Assembly (NCBI RefSeq): GCF_001647275.1
Contig: NZ_LRMM01000001.1
Location: 1-64,000 of the forward strand
Direction of reading: 5' to 3'
DNA from: Rufibacter ruber
Lineage (GTDB): Bacteria; Bacteroidota; Bacteroidia; Cytophagales; Hymenobacteraceae
Length of the DNA: 64,000 nt
In this document: positions 7,220 to 15,294 of the stretch, in pieces
Numbering within the stretch: position 1 is the first letter of the stretch
How the letters are laid out: the number at the start of each line of letters is the position of its first letter
Notes under the pieces: generated by a model
What the model was told of the DNA's origin: nothing
The model's input: the letters and a program-made list of their open reading frames with translations, nothing else
Databases searched by the model: none
Translations under genes and position numbers: made by a program

Positions 7220-9379
7220 TCATTTTTTCGCGTCATTAATAGACACCAGCAAGGCCACCAGGGCGAAGCGTTTGGCGCCGGGCACCACGGGCAGGGACGC
7301 GTATTGTCCGTCTGGGCCGGGGTTGGCGGCGAAGCGGTAGCCGTACACATTGTCTATGCCCAGCAGATTGTTGCAGGCCACGTGCAAGATGGTGGCGTGT
7401 CCTTTGAGCGTGGTGAGGTAGCTGGCGCTGAGGCTCAGGTCAAACAGGTTTTTGGTGCGGCTCTGCTGGAAACCCTCCAGGTTGGGGTTGTGGAACGGTC
7501 TTCCGCTGGTGTAGCTGAAGGTGGTGCCCACGTAGGTCTTAATGGGGTTGATCATCTGCTTGTACACCAAACTCAGGTTGTGCGCCGAGGCAAAACCGGG
7601 CGTGGCGGCCACGGGATAGCCTTTGTAGAGACGCTTGCTGTCCAGGTAAGAATAGGAGATCCAGTAGTCGCCCATTTTGATGGTTTGCTGGTCCCGGAAG
7701 AAGAACTCCACGCCTCTGGCATAGCCGTGGCCGCCGTTGTTCAGGTCGGTGGCGTCTTTCAGCTCGGTGGCGTTGTACCTGATCAGGTGCTGGTAGTTTT
7801 TGTAGTAGCCTTCCACCCGCAGGGTGCGCTTGCCAAAGGTGCGCTGGTAGTTCAGGATGTAGTGTTTGGCTTTCTCAAAGCTGAGCGGCGTGTGGTATTT
7901 GAGGTAGTCGTTCTCCGGGGTCTGGTAGAAGTGCCCATAGGCGAAAGAAACTTGCCCTTCTGCGCTCACCTGGTAGGCCACCGCCAATCTGGGCGACAGC
8001 GCATTTTTCTGCAGGAAGTATGAACGCTCCCAGCGCAACCCTGGGCGGGCCACCAATTTATCTCCCAGGTACACGTCCGCTTCGGCAAAGGCCGCCACGT
8101 TCTGCTCATCTACTACGCCTTTCCGCACCGCGGAAGTAGGGTTTTCTAAATAATTCTGGCGGTAGCCGCGCAGTTGAGATTCAAGTCCAGTGCGCAAGGT
8201 AACGGCGTGGCCGATGTCGCCGATGAGCACCGTTTTGCCGTTCCAGGTGTTGGAGCCCGCGTACACTTTGGTTTCGCCGGCGGCGAGGTGGTCTTGGTTA
8301 TGGGTGAAGGTCATGCCGGTTTGCAGGGTCCAGTGCTCTTTATAAGTTTCCTCATAAGTGCTGTTGAAAAAGACGTTCTGGTTGCGAAGGGCCACGGCAA
8401 TGGGGCCTTCGGGGTGGTTCACGTCTTGCTGGTTCAGGGCCAGTTGGCTGTTGGCGTAGGTGCCGTAGAATTTGAGCATGCCCGTGGGCGATGTCTTGTG
8501 CCGGAACACCACGCTACCAGATTTGGTCTCGGGCATGTGTTTCCAGTCCTGGCGCTGGCGTACCAGGCTCATGTACGGCCGCAGGTTCATATATTCCGCT
8601 GAAACGGCCAGGGAAGTGTTTTCCCAGCGCTTGGTGCGGGAGAGGCTTCCGCCAATGGTCATGAGCGAGATACCCGTCTGCGTTTCCTCCGGCAGATCCT
8701 GGCTCTGCAACAGCAACGCTGAGGAAAGCGCCTGCCCAAATTCAGCAGAATAGCCGCCCGAACTGAACGCCATACCGCTGAACAGGAAAGGCGAGAAGCG
8801 GCCTCTGGACGGCACATCTGGCACGGTGGAGTTATACGGGGTGGCCACCTGCAGGCCGTCAATGAACGTCTTGGTCTCATAGCTGTCACCGCCGCGCACA
8901 AAGAGCTTGCCTTCTTCGCCCACTTTTTGGGTGCCGGGCAGCGTGTTGATGGCGCCCATGATGTCAGCGCTGGCACCGGCGGTGGTCACAATGTCCCGGG
9001 AGTTGAGCAGCGCGCTCCGTTTCTCGTCGCTTGCCTCAAACGCCCCCGCCGAAATCACCACTGCCTGCAACTGCCGCTGGTCGGCCTTGAGTGTGATTGA
9101 CAGCGCAGGAATCTCTTGGTTTAGGTTTACCTGTTTCTCTACCGTGGTATAGCCCAGAAAGCTTACCACCAGCGTTTGCGCGCCCGTCTCTTTGGTGCTG
9201 AATTGGAACAGGCCTTCCTCATCTGTAGAAGCCCCGTCATACAACCCCTTCAGGAAGACGTTGGCCCCAATGACAGGCTGACCGGCAGCATCTTTCACAG
9301 AGCCTTGCAGCTGCGTTTGGGCATGCCCGGTGAAAGCGGAGAGTAGCAGCAGCAGGGAGAGAAGGGTAGCGGTTTTCAT
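7220..9379 (-). CDS. TonB-dependent outer membrane receptor
   Basis: Outer membrane beta-barrel transporter of 719 aa from the ATG at 9379. The more upstream ATG would hide the signal peptide MKTATLLSLLLLLSAFTGHA. After the signal comes a carboxypeptidase-regulatory-like domain (about 20-105: GSVKDAAGQPVIGANVFLKG), then a plug domain (about 110-220, including GKLFVRGGDSYETKTFIDGL), then the barrel. The C-terminal end is GAKRFALVALLVSINDAKK. It would import a bulky ligand using TonB energy. No SusD partner or degradative enzyme adjoins, so the ligand (siderophore, cofactor or glycan) is open. Confidence 0.9.
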   Translation of the reverse strand: MKTATLLSLLLLLSAFTGHAQTQLQGSVKDAAGQPVIGANVFLKGLYDGASTDEEGLFQFSTKETGAQTLVVSFLGYTTVEKQVNLNQEIPALSITLKADQRQLQAVVISAGAFEASDEKRSALLNSRDIVTTAGASADIMGAINTLPGTQKVGEEGKLFVRGGDSYETKTFIDGLQVATPYNSTVPDVPSRGRFSPFLFSGMAFSSGGYSAEFGQALSSALLLQSQDLPEETQTGISLMTIGGSLSRTKRWENTSLAVSAEYMNLRPYMSLVRQRQDWKHMPETKSGSVVFRHKTSPTGMLKFYGTYANSQLALNQQDVNHPEGPIAVALRNQNVFFNSTYEETYKEHWTLQTGMTFTHNQDHLAAGETKVYAGSNTWNGKTVLIGDIGHAVTLRTGLESQLRGYRQNYLENPTSAVRKGVVDEQNVAAFAEADVYLGDKLVARPGLRWERSYFLQKNALSPRLAVAYQVSAEGQVSFAYGHFYQTPENDYLKYHTPLSFEKAKHYILNYQRTFGKRTLRVEGYYKNYQHLIRYNATELKDATDLNNGGHGYARGVEFFFRDQQTIKMGDYWISYSYLDSKRLYKGYPVAATPGFASAHNLSLVYKQMINPIKTYVGTTFSYTSGRPFHNPNLEGFQQSRTKNLFDLSLSASYLTTLKGHATILHVACNNLLGIDNVYGYRFAANPGPDGQYASLPVVPGAKRFALVALLVSINDAKK

Positions 9380-9494
9380 AGCGTTGGCCTTAGTTTCTGA
9401 CCAAAGGTGCACCGCCGCAGAAAGGATAGAAATTAAAAGAAGATGAACTGTAGAAGGAGGTGGATGAAGTGTAGGGAGTAGGGGATGGAGAGTT

Positions 9495-9536
9495 CCTGTT
9501 TTAGGCCTATATTTCTAAAAACAGGCCTAAAATAGG
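9495..9536. repeat. PAL38 palindrome, copy 8
   Basis: Variant copy (CCTGTTTTAGGCC ... GGCCTAAAATAGG) directly next to a separate GC-rich terminator hairpin. Confidence 0.75.
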
Positions 9537-9537
9537 A

Positions 9538-9564
9538 AGAGCCCGCAACGTGCGGGCTCTTTTG
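9538..9564 (-). terminator. rho-independent terminator of the Lys/Ala-rich protein gene
   Basis: The hairpin AGAGCCCGCA / TGCGGGCTCT is followed by a T-rich stretch on the minus strand. It lies 25 bp beyond the stop codon of the Lys/Ala-rich gene. Confidence 0.65.
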
Positions 9565-9589
9565 GTGTAAACAAAGCTGCAAATTAGTC

Positions 9590-10027
9590 TTAGCTTTTCT
9601 TTTCTTTAGCGGCCGCTTTTTTCTCGGCGGCTTTGGCTTTGGCGGCCTCGGCTTTCTCTTTGGCGGCTAGCTTCTGGGCAGCCGCTTTCTCTTTGGCGGC
9701 GGCGGCTTTGGCTTTTTCCTTTTCTTTGGCGGCGAGTGCCTTGGCTTTGGCGGCTTCTTTTTTCTCCTGCTCCTTGGCCTTGGCCGCGGCAGCTTTCTCT
9801 TTGGCGGCTAACTTTTTAGCGGCTTCTTTTTCTTTGTCGGCGGCTTTCTTGGCGGCGGCCTTTTCTTTGGCTGCTTGCGCTTTGGCCTTTTCAGCGGCTT
9901 TTTTCTCGTCGGCCTTTTGCTTGGCGGCCTCTTTTTTGGCCTGTTCTTTCTCTTTGGCCGTTTGGGCCTGGGCACCGCCTACGGCCAGCGCCAGCGCCAA
10001 TACTAACAGAGTAAAATGTCTTAACAT
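9590..10027 (-). CDS. exported lysine/alanine-rich helical protein
   Basis: Protein of 145 aa with a clear signal peptide (MLRHFTLLVLALALAVGGAQAQ). The remaining 123 residues are built almost only from Ala, Lys, Glu, Asp and Gln, in degenerate repeats of the type AKEKAAAKKAA. The predicted fold is one long charged alpha-helix or coiled coil, strongly basic overall. It has no recognisable enzymatic domain. Composition resembles the helical linker of TolA or H1-like basic tails, but here it follows a signal peptide and stands alone. Codon-level repeats (the + strand repeats TTCTCTTTGGCGGC) suggest growth by internal duplication. The signal peptide and its own terminator support a real gene. Function unknown. 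Confidence 0.75.
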   Translation of the reverse strand: MLRHFTLLVLALALAVGGAQAQTAKEKEQAKKEAAKQKADEKKAAEKAKAQAAKEKAAAKKAADKEKEAAKKLAAKEKAAAAKAKEQEKKEAAKAKALAAKEKEKAKAAAAKEKAAAQKLAAKEKAEAAKAKAAEKKAAAKEKKS

Positions 10028-10333
10028 GATAATAAAGGGTTGTAAGGTCTGTTTAGGTTATAAATGTAGGAATATTTAAAGAATGTTTGCGGCGGGGCTG
10101 CCAGAAATAATTTTTCAGCCTGACCCGCAACAGACTCTTGGTCAATAGAAAAGCGGTTTGGAGCTGTTTTTTGGAAAACAGCCCCAAAACAGAACTGCCC
10201 CGCCACCAAATGGTAGCAGGGCAGCCCCTCTCTTTTGCATCGGCGCAAGCCGAAGTAGGTATACTCAAATGGACTGGTAGAGAAAGAGGAAGAAACTTTT
10301 ATTCACTCCTTCACCCACTCATTCCTTCACTCC
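10028..10333. other. intergenic spacer
   Basis: A 306-bp spacer between the Lys/Ala-rich gene and asnS. It holds PAL38 copy 9 and the small hairpin TCGGC-GCAA-GCCGA at about 10,239-10,252. The same 14-mer is repeated near position 61. No gene was seen. Confidence 0.6.
10154..10192. repeat. PAL38 palindrome, copy 9
   Basis: GGGGC-type variant (GGTTTGGAGCTGTTTT / AAAACAGCCCCAAAAC) in the spacer upstream of the Lys/Ala-rich gene. Confidence 0.75.
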
Positions 10334-11722
10334 TTAAAACTCGGCGCTCTTGGGGAAGCGGGGGAACGGGATCACGTCTCTGATGTTGCTCATGCCGGTC
10401 ACAAACAGCAGCAGCCGCTCAAAGCCCAGGCCAAAGCCGCTGTGCGGAACGGTCCCAAACCGACGCGTATCCAGGAACCACCACATTTCTTTTTCGGGCA
10501 CGCCCATTTCCTGCATGCGGGTCACCAGCTTCTCGTAGTCTTCCTCGCGCTGGGAGCCACCAATGATTTCACCGATGCCGGGGAACAGCACGTCCATGGC
10601 GCGCACGGTTTTGCCGTCTTCGTTGAGTTTCATGTAGAAACTCTTGATTTCTTTGGGGTAGTTGGTGAGAATGACCGGTTTTTTGAAGTGCTTCTCTACC
10701 AGGTAGCGCTCGTGCTCGCTCTGCAAATCGGTGCCCCAGTCCACTTTGTATTCAAACTTCTGCTTGGCGGTTTTCAGAATCTCCACGGCCTCGGTGTAGG
10801 TCAGGCGCTGGAAGTCATTGCTCACCACAAACTGCAGGCGGCTCAGGAGTTCCTTGTCATATAGGTCGTTGAGGAACTGGAGGTCTTCCATGCAGTTGTC
10901 CAGGGCGTACTGCACCAGGTACTTCAGGAATTCCTCAGCCAGGTCCATGTTGTCTTCCAGCTCATAGAAGGCCATCTCGGGCTCAATCATCCAGAACTCA
11001 GCTAAGTGACGGCTGGTGTTGGAGTTCTCTGCCCTAAACGTAGGCCCGAAGGTGTAAATCTCAGACAGCGCCATGGCCAGCACCTCGCCCTCCAGCTGCC
11101 CGGAAACGGTCAGGTTCGCAGACCTTCCGAAGAAGTCTTCAGAGAAATCCACCTCGCCGGTCTCGGTTTTAGGCGGATTGATGGGATCCAGTGTGGTTAC
11201 TCTAAACATTTCACCGGCCCCTTCGGCGTCTGACGCCGTAATCACCGGCGTATGCACGTAGAAGAAGCCTTTGTCATGGAAGAACTGGTGCACGGCAAAC
11301 GCCATGGCGTGCCGCAACCGGAACACGGCGCCAAACGTGTTGGTGCGCGGGCGCAAATGGGCAATCTCGCGCAAAAACTCCAGCGAGTGGCCTTTCTTCT
11401 GCAGCGGGTACGTTTCCGGGTCGGCGGTGCCTAATACCTCTACCGTTTTGGCCTGGATCTCTACGGTCTGGCCTTTGCCCTGGCTTTCTACCAGCGTCCC
11501 TACTACTGACACGCTGGCGCCGGTGGCCACCTCTTTCAACGCTTCCTCGGTAAACACATTCATGTCTGCCACCACCTGTATGTTATTAATGGTAGAGCCG
11601 TCGTTCACGGCAATAAAGGTGACATACTTGTTGCCGCGCTTGGTGCGCACCCAACCTTTCACCAACACCTCCTGCCCGCTGGCCGGTGTCTGGAGCAATG
11701 CTTTTACTTTGGTTCGTTTCAT
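10334..11722 (-). CDS. asnS: asparagine--tRNA ligase
   Basis: Cytoplasmic class IIb aminoacyl-tRNA synthetase of 462 aa that charges tRNA-Asn with asparagine. It has an N-terminal OB-fold anticodon-binding domain (about 1-105) and then the class II catalytic core. Motif 2 is visible as [20 protein letters not shown], and motif 3 as [15 protein letters not shown] near the C-terminus, followed by [17 protein letters not shown], characteristic of AsnRS. Length matches the bacterial enzyme (about 465 aa). It appears monocistronic. A TAnnTTTG-type -10 element (TACTTTTG on the minus strand, 11,776-11,783) lies 54 bp upstream of the start. Confidence 0.97.
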   Translation of the reverse strand: MKRTKVKALLQTPASGQEVLVKGWVRTKRGNKYVTFIAVNDGSTINNIQVVADMNVFTEEALKEVATGASVSVVGTLVESQGKGQTVEIQAKTVEVLGTADPETYPLQKKGHSLEFLREIAHLRPRTNTFGAVFRLRHAMAFAVHQFFHDKGFFYVHTPVITASDAEGAGEMFRVTTLDPINPPKTETGEVDFSEDFFGRSANLTVSGQLEGEVLAMALSEIYTFGPTFRAENSNTSRHLAEFWMIEPEMAFYELEDNMDLAEEFLKYLVQYALDNCMEDLQFLNDLYDKELLSRLQFVVSNDFQRLTYTEAVEILKTAKQKFEYKVDWGTDLQSEHERYLVEKHFKKPVILTNYPKEIKSFYMKLNEDGKTVRAMDVLFPGIGEIIGGSQREEDYEKLVTRMQEMGVPEKEMWWFLDTRRFGTVPHSGFGLGFERLLLFVTGMSNIRDVIPFPRFPKSAEF

Positions 11723-11870
11723 GTTCTAATCTCGTATCGAGTAGCAAGTATCAAGTAGCACGTATTCTGCTGGTGCAAAAGTAAGTAGCTGGCGGCAAAA
11801 ATTCGCATTTAATCCACAGGACTTGTTTTCGGCCACGGCCGATGGGAATATTTGCAGCCAAAGCGCATTT

Positions 11871-11910
11871 CTGTTTCCGGCCTGTTTTCTGGAAAGTAGG
11901 CCTAAAACGG
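11871..11910. repeat. PAL38 palindrome, copy 10
   Basis: Copy with a TCTGGA loop region and a right arm AGTAGGCCTAAAACGG. Confidence 0.75.
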
Positions 11911-11926
11911 AACCCATTTATTTATT

Positions 11927-12018
11927 TGTCATCCTGAAAGGAACTTGTGGGCGAAATAGGAAATCGTTGCTCAAGTGTTTCTGCCGTTCGCTACCGAGAT
12001 TCTTCCAGAATGACAAAA
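11927..12018. repeat. TGTCATCC-type palindromic element (family B)
   Basis: Roughly 90-bp element with inverted ends. It begins TTTGTCATCCTGAAAGGA, then CTTGTGGGCGAA, and closes with GCCGTTCGCTACCGAGAT followed by TTCCAGAATGACAAAA. Related copies occur at 12,120, 14,055, 14,448 and 23,092. Confidence 0.7.
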
Positions 12019-12066
12019 GGGGGAGTCGCTTGGCAAGGTTAGTGCTTATCTGCTGATGCTTGGTTG

Positions 12067-12105
12067 CTGTTTTCGGGCTGTTTTCCCGAAAGTAGGCCAG
12101 AAACG
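12067..12105. repeat. PAL38 palindrome, copy 11
   Basis: Copy with a GGGC / GGCC arm mismatch, between two family B elements. Confidence 0.75.
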
Positions 12106-12119
12106 GAAATTGTGTTCAC

Positions 12120-12208
12120 GGTTCTATTTGTAAGTGATGTTAGCAGATTTGCGCTTTGCTCAAGCGGCATTGCCGTTCGCCCACAAGGTCCTTTCAGGAT
12201 GACAAAAG
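12120..12208. repeat. TGTCATCC-type element (family B), left end decayed
   Basis: The right half is well preserved (GCCGTTCGCCCACAAGGTCC then TTTCAGGATGACAAAA). The left half is degenerate. Confidence 0.6.
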
Positions 12209-12260
12209 GTAGGGAAAGGAATTGCTTGGTAAGTTGCGCTCATCAGCTGATGGCTTGGTT

Positions 12261-12300
12261 TCCGTTTCTGGCCTACTTTCCCGAAAACAGGCCCAAAACG
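12261..12300. repeat. PAL38 palindrome, copy 12
   Basis: Copy reading CCGTTTCTGGCCTACTTT / GAAAACAGGCCCAAAACG. Confidence 0.75.
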
Positions 12301-12429
12301 CCTCAAGGACTTCTTGTTAGCAATAGTGGCTTTTCACCGGGGGCAGACAGAGGATTAGCGGCCAACCCCCAACGTCTTGCTACGTGATACGCCATACGTG
12401 CTACCTCGCGCCGCGGCGCGACTAACCTT

Positions 12430-12463
12430 TTTTGCAAACCGCTAGTAAAAAACTATAACTTTG
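12430..12463 (+). promoter_or_regulatory. Bacteroidota-type promoter of rpoN
   Basis: A -33 element TTTTG (12,430-12,434) and a -7 element TAACTTTG (12,456-12,463) are separated by 21 bp, matching the TTTG / TAnnTTTG consensus of the Bacteroidota primary sigma factor. Transcription would start near 12,470, about 30 nt before the rpoN ATG. Confidence 0.55.
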
Positions 12464-12499
12464 GCCTAGTCTACGCTGATTAGACCGGTGTTTTGACGT

Positions 12500-13981
12500 A
12501 TGCAGAGACTCGACCTAAAACAACTTTTATCCCAGAAGCTATCGCCGCAGCAGATACAGTTCATTAAGCTGCTGCAGGTGCCTACCGCTGAGCTGGAGGC
12601 GCGCATTAAAGAGGAGATGGAGATGAACCCTGCCTTGGAGGAAGGCGATGCCGCCGACGAGCCCGCCCAGGACAGCAACGAAGACTCCGGCGAGGCCGAT
12701 GATGAATTTGACAACTCCGAAGACGACTTCGGGGAGGAGGAACTGCGCCGTGACGATGACGACGTGAACCTGGAAGATTACATCAACGATGACGAGATAG
12801 CCGGCTACAAAATGCAGGGCGACGGCCCCGGCGAGGAGGAAGACCGCGAAATGCCCATTGCCTCTACGGGCTCATTGGTAGATGCGCTCATGGACCAGCT
12901 GGGTTTCCTGAACCTGAACGAGAAGCAACTGGCCATTGGCGAGCAGCTTATTGGCTCCATTGACCAGGACGGCTACATCAGGCGGGAACTGGAGGCCATC
13001 TCCAATGACCTGGCCTTCTCGCAGAACATTGACGCCAGCGTAGAGGAGATTGAAGACGTGCTGCGCCGAATCCAGGCCTTTGACCCGCCCGGCATTGCCG
13101 CCCGCGACCTGCAGGAGTGCCTGCTGCTGCAACTGGAGCGCCGCGACCCCGATGACATTACTGAGGTGGCCGAGCAAATCATTCACGACACGTTTGACGA
13201 GTTCACCAAGAAGCACTACAGCCGCATTCAGCAGAAACTGGAGCTGGAAGACTACGAGCTGAAAGCCGCGATTGACTTAATCCTGAAGCTGAACCCCAAG
13301 CCCGGCGGCACCGGCAGCGCCACCCGCGTGCAGTACGTGATTCCGGACTTCATCATTACCAATGAAGAAGGCCAGCTGCAGCTGTCTCTGAACGCCCGCA
13401 ACGCCCCAGACCTGCGCATCTCGCGCTCGTACGCAGACATGTTTGACGCCTATGACAAAAGCGCCAAAACCGACAAGAAGCTGAAGGAGACGGTGACGTT
13501 TGTGAAGCAGAAGCTGGACGCCGCCAAATGGTTCATTGACGCCATCAAACAGCGCCAGAACACCCTGCTGCGCACCATGGAAGCCATCATGCGCCGCCAG
13601 TATGACTATTTTCTGGAGGGTGATGAGAGCAAGCTCAAGCCCATGATTCTGAAAGACATTGCCGAGGACATTGGCATGGACATTTCAACCGTGAGCCGCG
13701 TGGCCAACAGCAAGAGCGTGCAGACCGAGTTCGGGATTATCCCGCTCAAGTTTTTCTTCTCAGAGGGCATTGCCACCGACGCCGGCGAAGACGCCAGCAG
13801 CCGTGAGGTGAAAGCCATTCTCAAAGACATCATTGACAAGGAGAACAAGCGCAAGCCTCTCTCAGATGACAAGATTGAGAAGATGCTCAACGAGAAAGGC
13901 TACAACATTGCCCGCCGCACCGTGGCCAAATACCGCGAGCAGCTGAACATTCCGGTGGCCAGGTTGAGGAAAGAACTATAA
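12500..13981 (+). CDS. rpoN: RNA polymerase sigma-54 factor
   Basis: Alternative sigma factor of 493 aa directing RNA polymerase to -24/-12 promoters, where initiation needs an AAA+ enhancer-binding protein. Region I (1-50) is Gln/Leu-rich: LSQKLSPQQIQFIKLLQVPT. It is followed by an acidic region II (about 50-110), the core-binding domain, an HTH region (DISTVSRVANSKSVQTEFG, about 398-416), and the C-terminal RpoN box ARRTVAKYRE (about 470-479). All hallmark regions are intact. No enhancer-binding activator is encoded in this window. A good TTTG / TAnnTTTG promoter lies directly upstream. Confidence 0.96.
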   Translation: MQRLDLKQLLSQKLSPQQIQFIKLLQVPTAELEARIKEEMEMNPALEEGDAADEPAQDSNEDSGEADDEFDNSEDDFGEEELRRDDDDVNLEDYINDDEIAGYKMQGDGPGEEEDREMPIASTGSLVDALMDQLGFLNLNEKQLAIGEQLIGSIDQDGYIRRELEAISNDLAFSQNIDASVEEIEDVLRRIQAFDPPGIAARDLQECLLLQLERRDPDDITEVAEQIIHDTFDEFTKKHYSRIQQKLELEDYELKAAIDLILKLNPKPGGTGSATRVQYVIPDFIITNEEGQLQLSLNARNAPDLRISRSYADMFDAYDKSAKTDKKLKETVTFVKQKLDAAKWFIDAIKQRQNTLLRTMEAIMRRQYDYFLEGDESKLKPMILKDIAEDIGMDISTVSRVANSKSVQTEFGIIPLKFFFSEGIATDAGEDASSREVKAILKDIIDKENKRKPLSDDKIEKMLNEKGYNIARRTVAKYREQLNIPVARLRKEL

Positions 13982-14054
13982 TCCGCGCAGCGGAGGGAAT
14001 GAGAATAGGGAATTAGGAATTGCGAATGGAGAATTAGGAATCGGTATAATCTCC

Positions 14055-14165
14055 CCATTTTGTCATCCTGAAAGGATCTTGTGGGCGAAATGTAGTTGCC
14101 GCGAATTAATATACATCTAGTAGTGTGCTCCCTATAAGATGTCTCCAGAATGAAGGTGATGATTG
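14055..14165. repeat. TGTCATCC-type element (family B)
   Basis: The left end is intact (TTTTGTCATCCTGAAAGGAT, then CTTGTGGGCGAA). The right end is decayed (GTCTCCAGAATGAAGG). Confidence 0.6.
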
Positions 14166-14336
14166 AAGATTTTGTCATTTGCCCTTGTTGCGTGTTCTCA
14201 CCAGCAAGAGAAGAAGGTGCTGCTGTTTAGTTTCTTGGTGTGAATACCAAGAATGGAAGAATGTCTTTCAAATTTTCAGGTAGGTCCCCCGAATGATTTG
14301 CCGTACTGTTGCAGGTGTCCTCTTGTGTCCACGGTT

Positions 14337-14369
14337 TAAGGCTGTTTTTTCAATAACATGTCAAGGACG
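14337..14369. repeat. PAL38-like palindrome, decayed copy 13
   Basis: Weak match (AAGGCTGTTTTTTCAATA / ACATGTCAAGGACG). It keeps the CTGTTTT core only. Confidence 0.35.
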
Positions 14370-14447
14370 AAGTATACGCGGGGTAGGTGTATGTTTACGC
14401 CAGTAGAAGAACCAATGAACAATGCAGGTACTTTCCGCTCTTACCGT

Positions 14448-14480
14448 TTGCAACCAAGATTCTTGCAGAATGACAAAATG
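14448..14480. repeat. TGTCATCC-type element (family B), right half only
   Basis: Only the right end is seen: ACCGTTTGCAACCAAGAT followed by TCTTGCAGAATGACAAAA. Confidence 0.45.
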
Positions 14481-14605
14481 GAAATACAGTACAAGACAGA
14501 AGATGAAAAATAAAGCGTAGAAGTTTATCATTCCATTTTTAACTTGCCACCGGTGCTTGAGTGGCACCAATTCTTAGTATTCAATTCTTAATTCCTCCTT
14601 ATAAA

Positions 14606-15226
14606 GTGAATTCCCGCCTGGCGATGGTTCTATCCGTAGTGTTTCACCCGCTGCTGCTGCCCTCGTACCTGTTTGCCCTGCTGCTGTATTACCTTCCGCC
14701 GGAGGCGGTTTCCCTGCCCATGGAGGCGCGCAGGTTTGTGCTGCTGCTGGTGTTCATCACTACGTTTCTGCTGCCCAGCTTTGGTACGTTTCTGATGCAG
14801 AAGGCGGGGGTGGTGACCACGTTTACGCTAGATGCGCGCATTGACCGGCGCTGGCCGCTGCTCATGGCGGCTGTCTGCTACACCATTACCACGGTGCTGC
14901 TGTACCGCCAGCCGTATTTTGACCGCATCTTCTTTGTGGTCATGGGGCTGATTACTGCCACGGTCTACGCCACGCTGTTCATTAACCAGTTCTGGAAGAT
15001 AAGTGCCCACTCTATGGGGTTAGGCGGCGGCCTGGGGATTTTGGTGTTGCTGCACGGCTGGCTCCCTGAACCGGTGCTGGTGTACCCCATTGTGGCGGGT
15101 ATTGTCATTTGCGGCGCGGTGATGACGGCCCGTCTGTCATTGGGGGCCCATACTACCAAGCAGATTTACACAGGGTTTTTGCTAGGGTTGCTGGTGGGCA
15201 TCAGTCTCTGGGGCTTTGCGTTTTAA
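14606..15226 (+). CDS. PAP2-superfamily-like integral membrane protein
   Basis: Integral membrane protein of about 206 aa with five to six hydrophobic helices. It resembles the PAP2 phosphatase superfamily. A KISAHSMGLGG segment stands where the PAP2 SGH motif lies. RLSLGAHTTKQIYTG matches the R-x5-H-x3-D motif except that Gln replaces the usual Asp, so it may be catalytically altered or inactive. The start is uncertain: the frame is open from a GTG at 14,561, a GTG at 14,606 begins VNSRLAMVL, and an ATG at 14,624 gives 200 aa. The permease gene starts 68 bp downstream, past PAL38 copy 14, so an operon is possible. Confidence 0.7.
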   Translation: MNSRLAMVLSVVFHPLLLPSYLFALLLYYLPPEAVSLPMEARRFVLLLVFITTFLLPSFGTFLMQKAGVVTTFTLDARIDRRWPLLMAAVCYTITTVLLYRQPYFDRIFFVVMGLITATVYATLFINQFWKISAHSMGLGGGLGILVLLHGWLPEPVLVYPIVAGIVICGAVMTARLSLGAHTTKQIYTGFLLGLLVGISLWGFAF

Positions 15227-15228
15227 AG

Positions 15229-15267
15229 CTGTTTCTGGCCTGTTTTTCTGAAAACAGCCGTAAAATA
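15229..15267. repeat. PAL38 palindrome, copy 14
   Basis: Copy starting 2 bp after the stop codon of the PAP2-like gene and lying just upstream of the permease gene. Confidence 0.75.
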
Positions 15268-15294
15268 GAGCGTTCTTCCCAAACGAAACCGTGT

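Larger units (their letters stand above)
11723..12499. other. repeat-filled intergenic region between asnS and rpoN
   Basis: A 777-bp non-coding region between divergent genes. It holds an alternating series of PAL38 copies (11,871; 12,067; 12,261) and TGTCATCCTGAAAGGA-type elements (11,927 and about 12,120). The rpoN promoter lies at its right end. The short frames here only reflect the repeats. Confidence 0.65.
13982..14605. other. non-coding spacer downstream of rpoN
   Basis: About 620 bp with no credible gene. It holds a family B element (14,055-14,165), the hairpin TTCTTGGT / ACCAAGAA (14,232-14,253), a decayed PAL38 (about 14,337), a half family B copy (about 14,448-14,480), and two GAATTAGGAATTG-like A/T-rich direct repeats near 14,010-14,040. 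Confidence 0.55.

Noticed and set aside
9633-10079. Plus-strand Ala/Ser/Leu-rich frame opposite the Lys/Ala-rich gene
   Set aside because: It is the complement of the repeat-coded minus-strand gene, which alone has a signal peptide and terminator.
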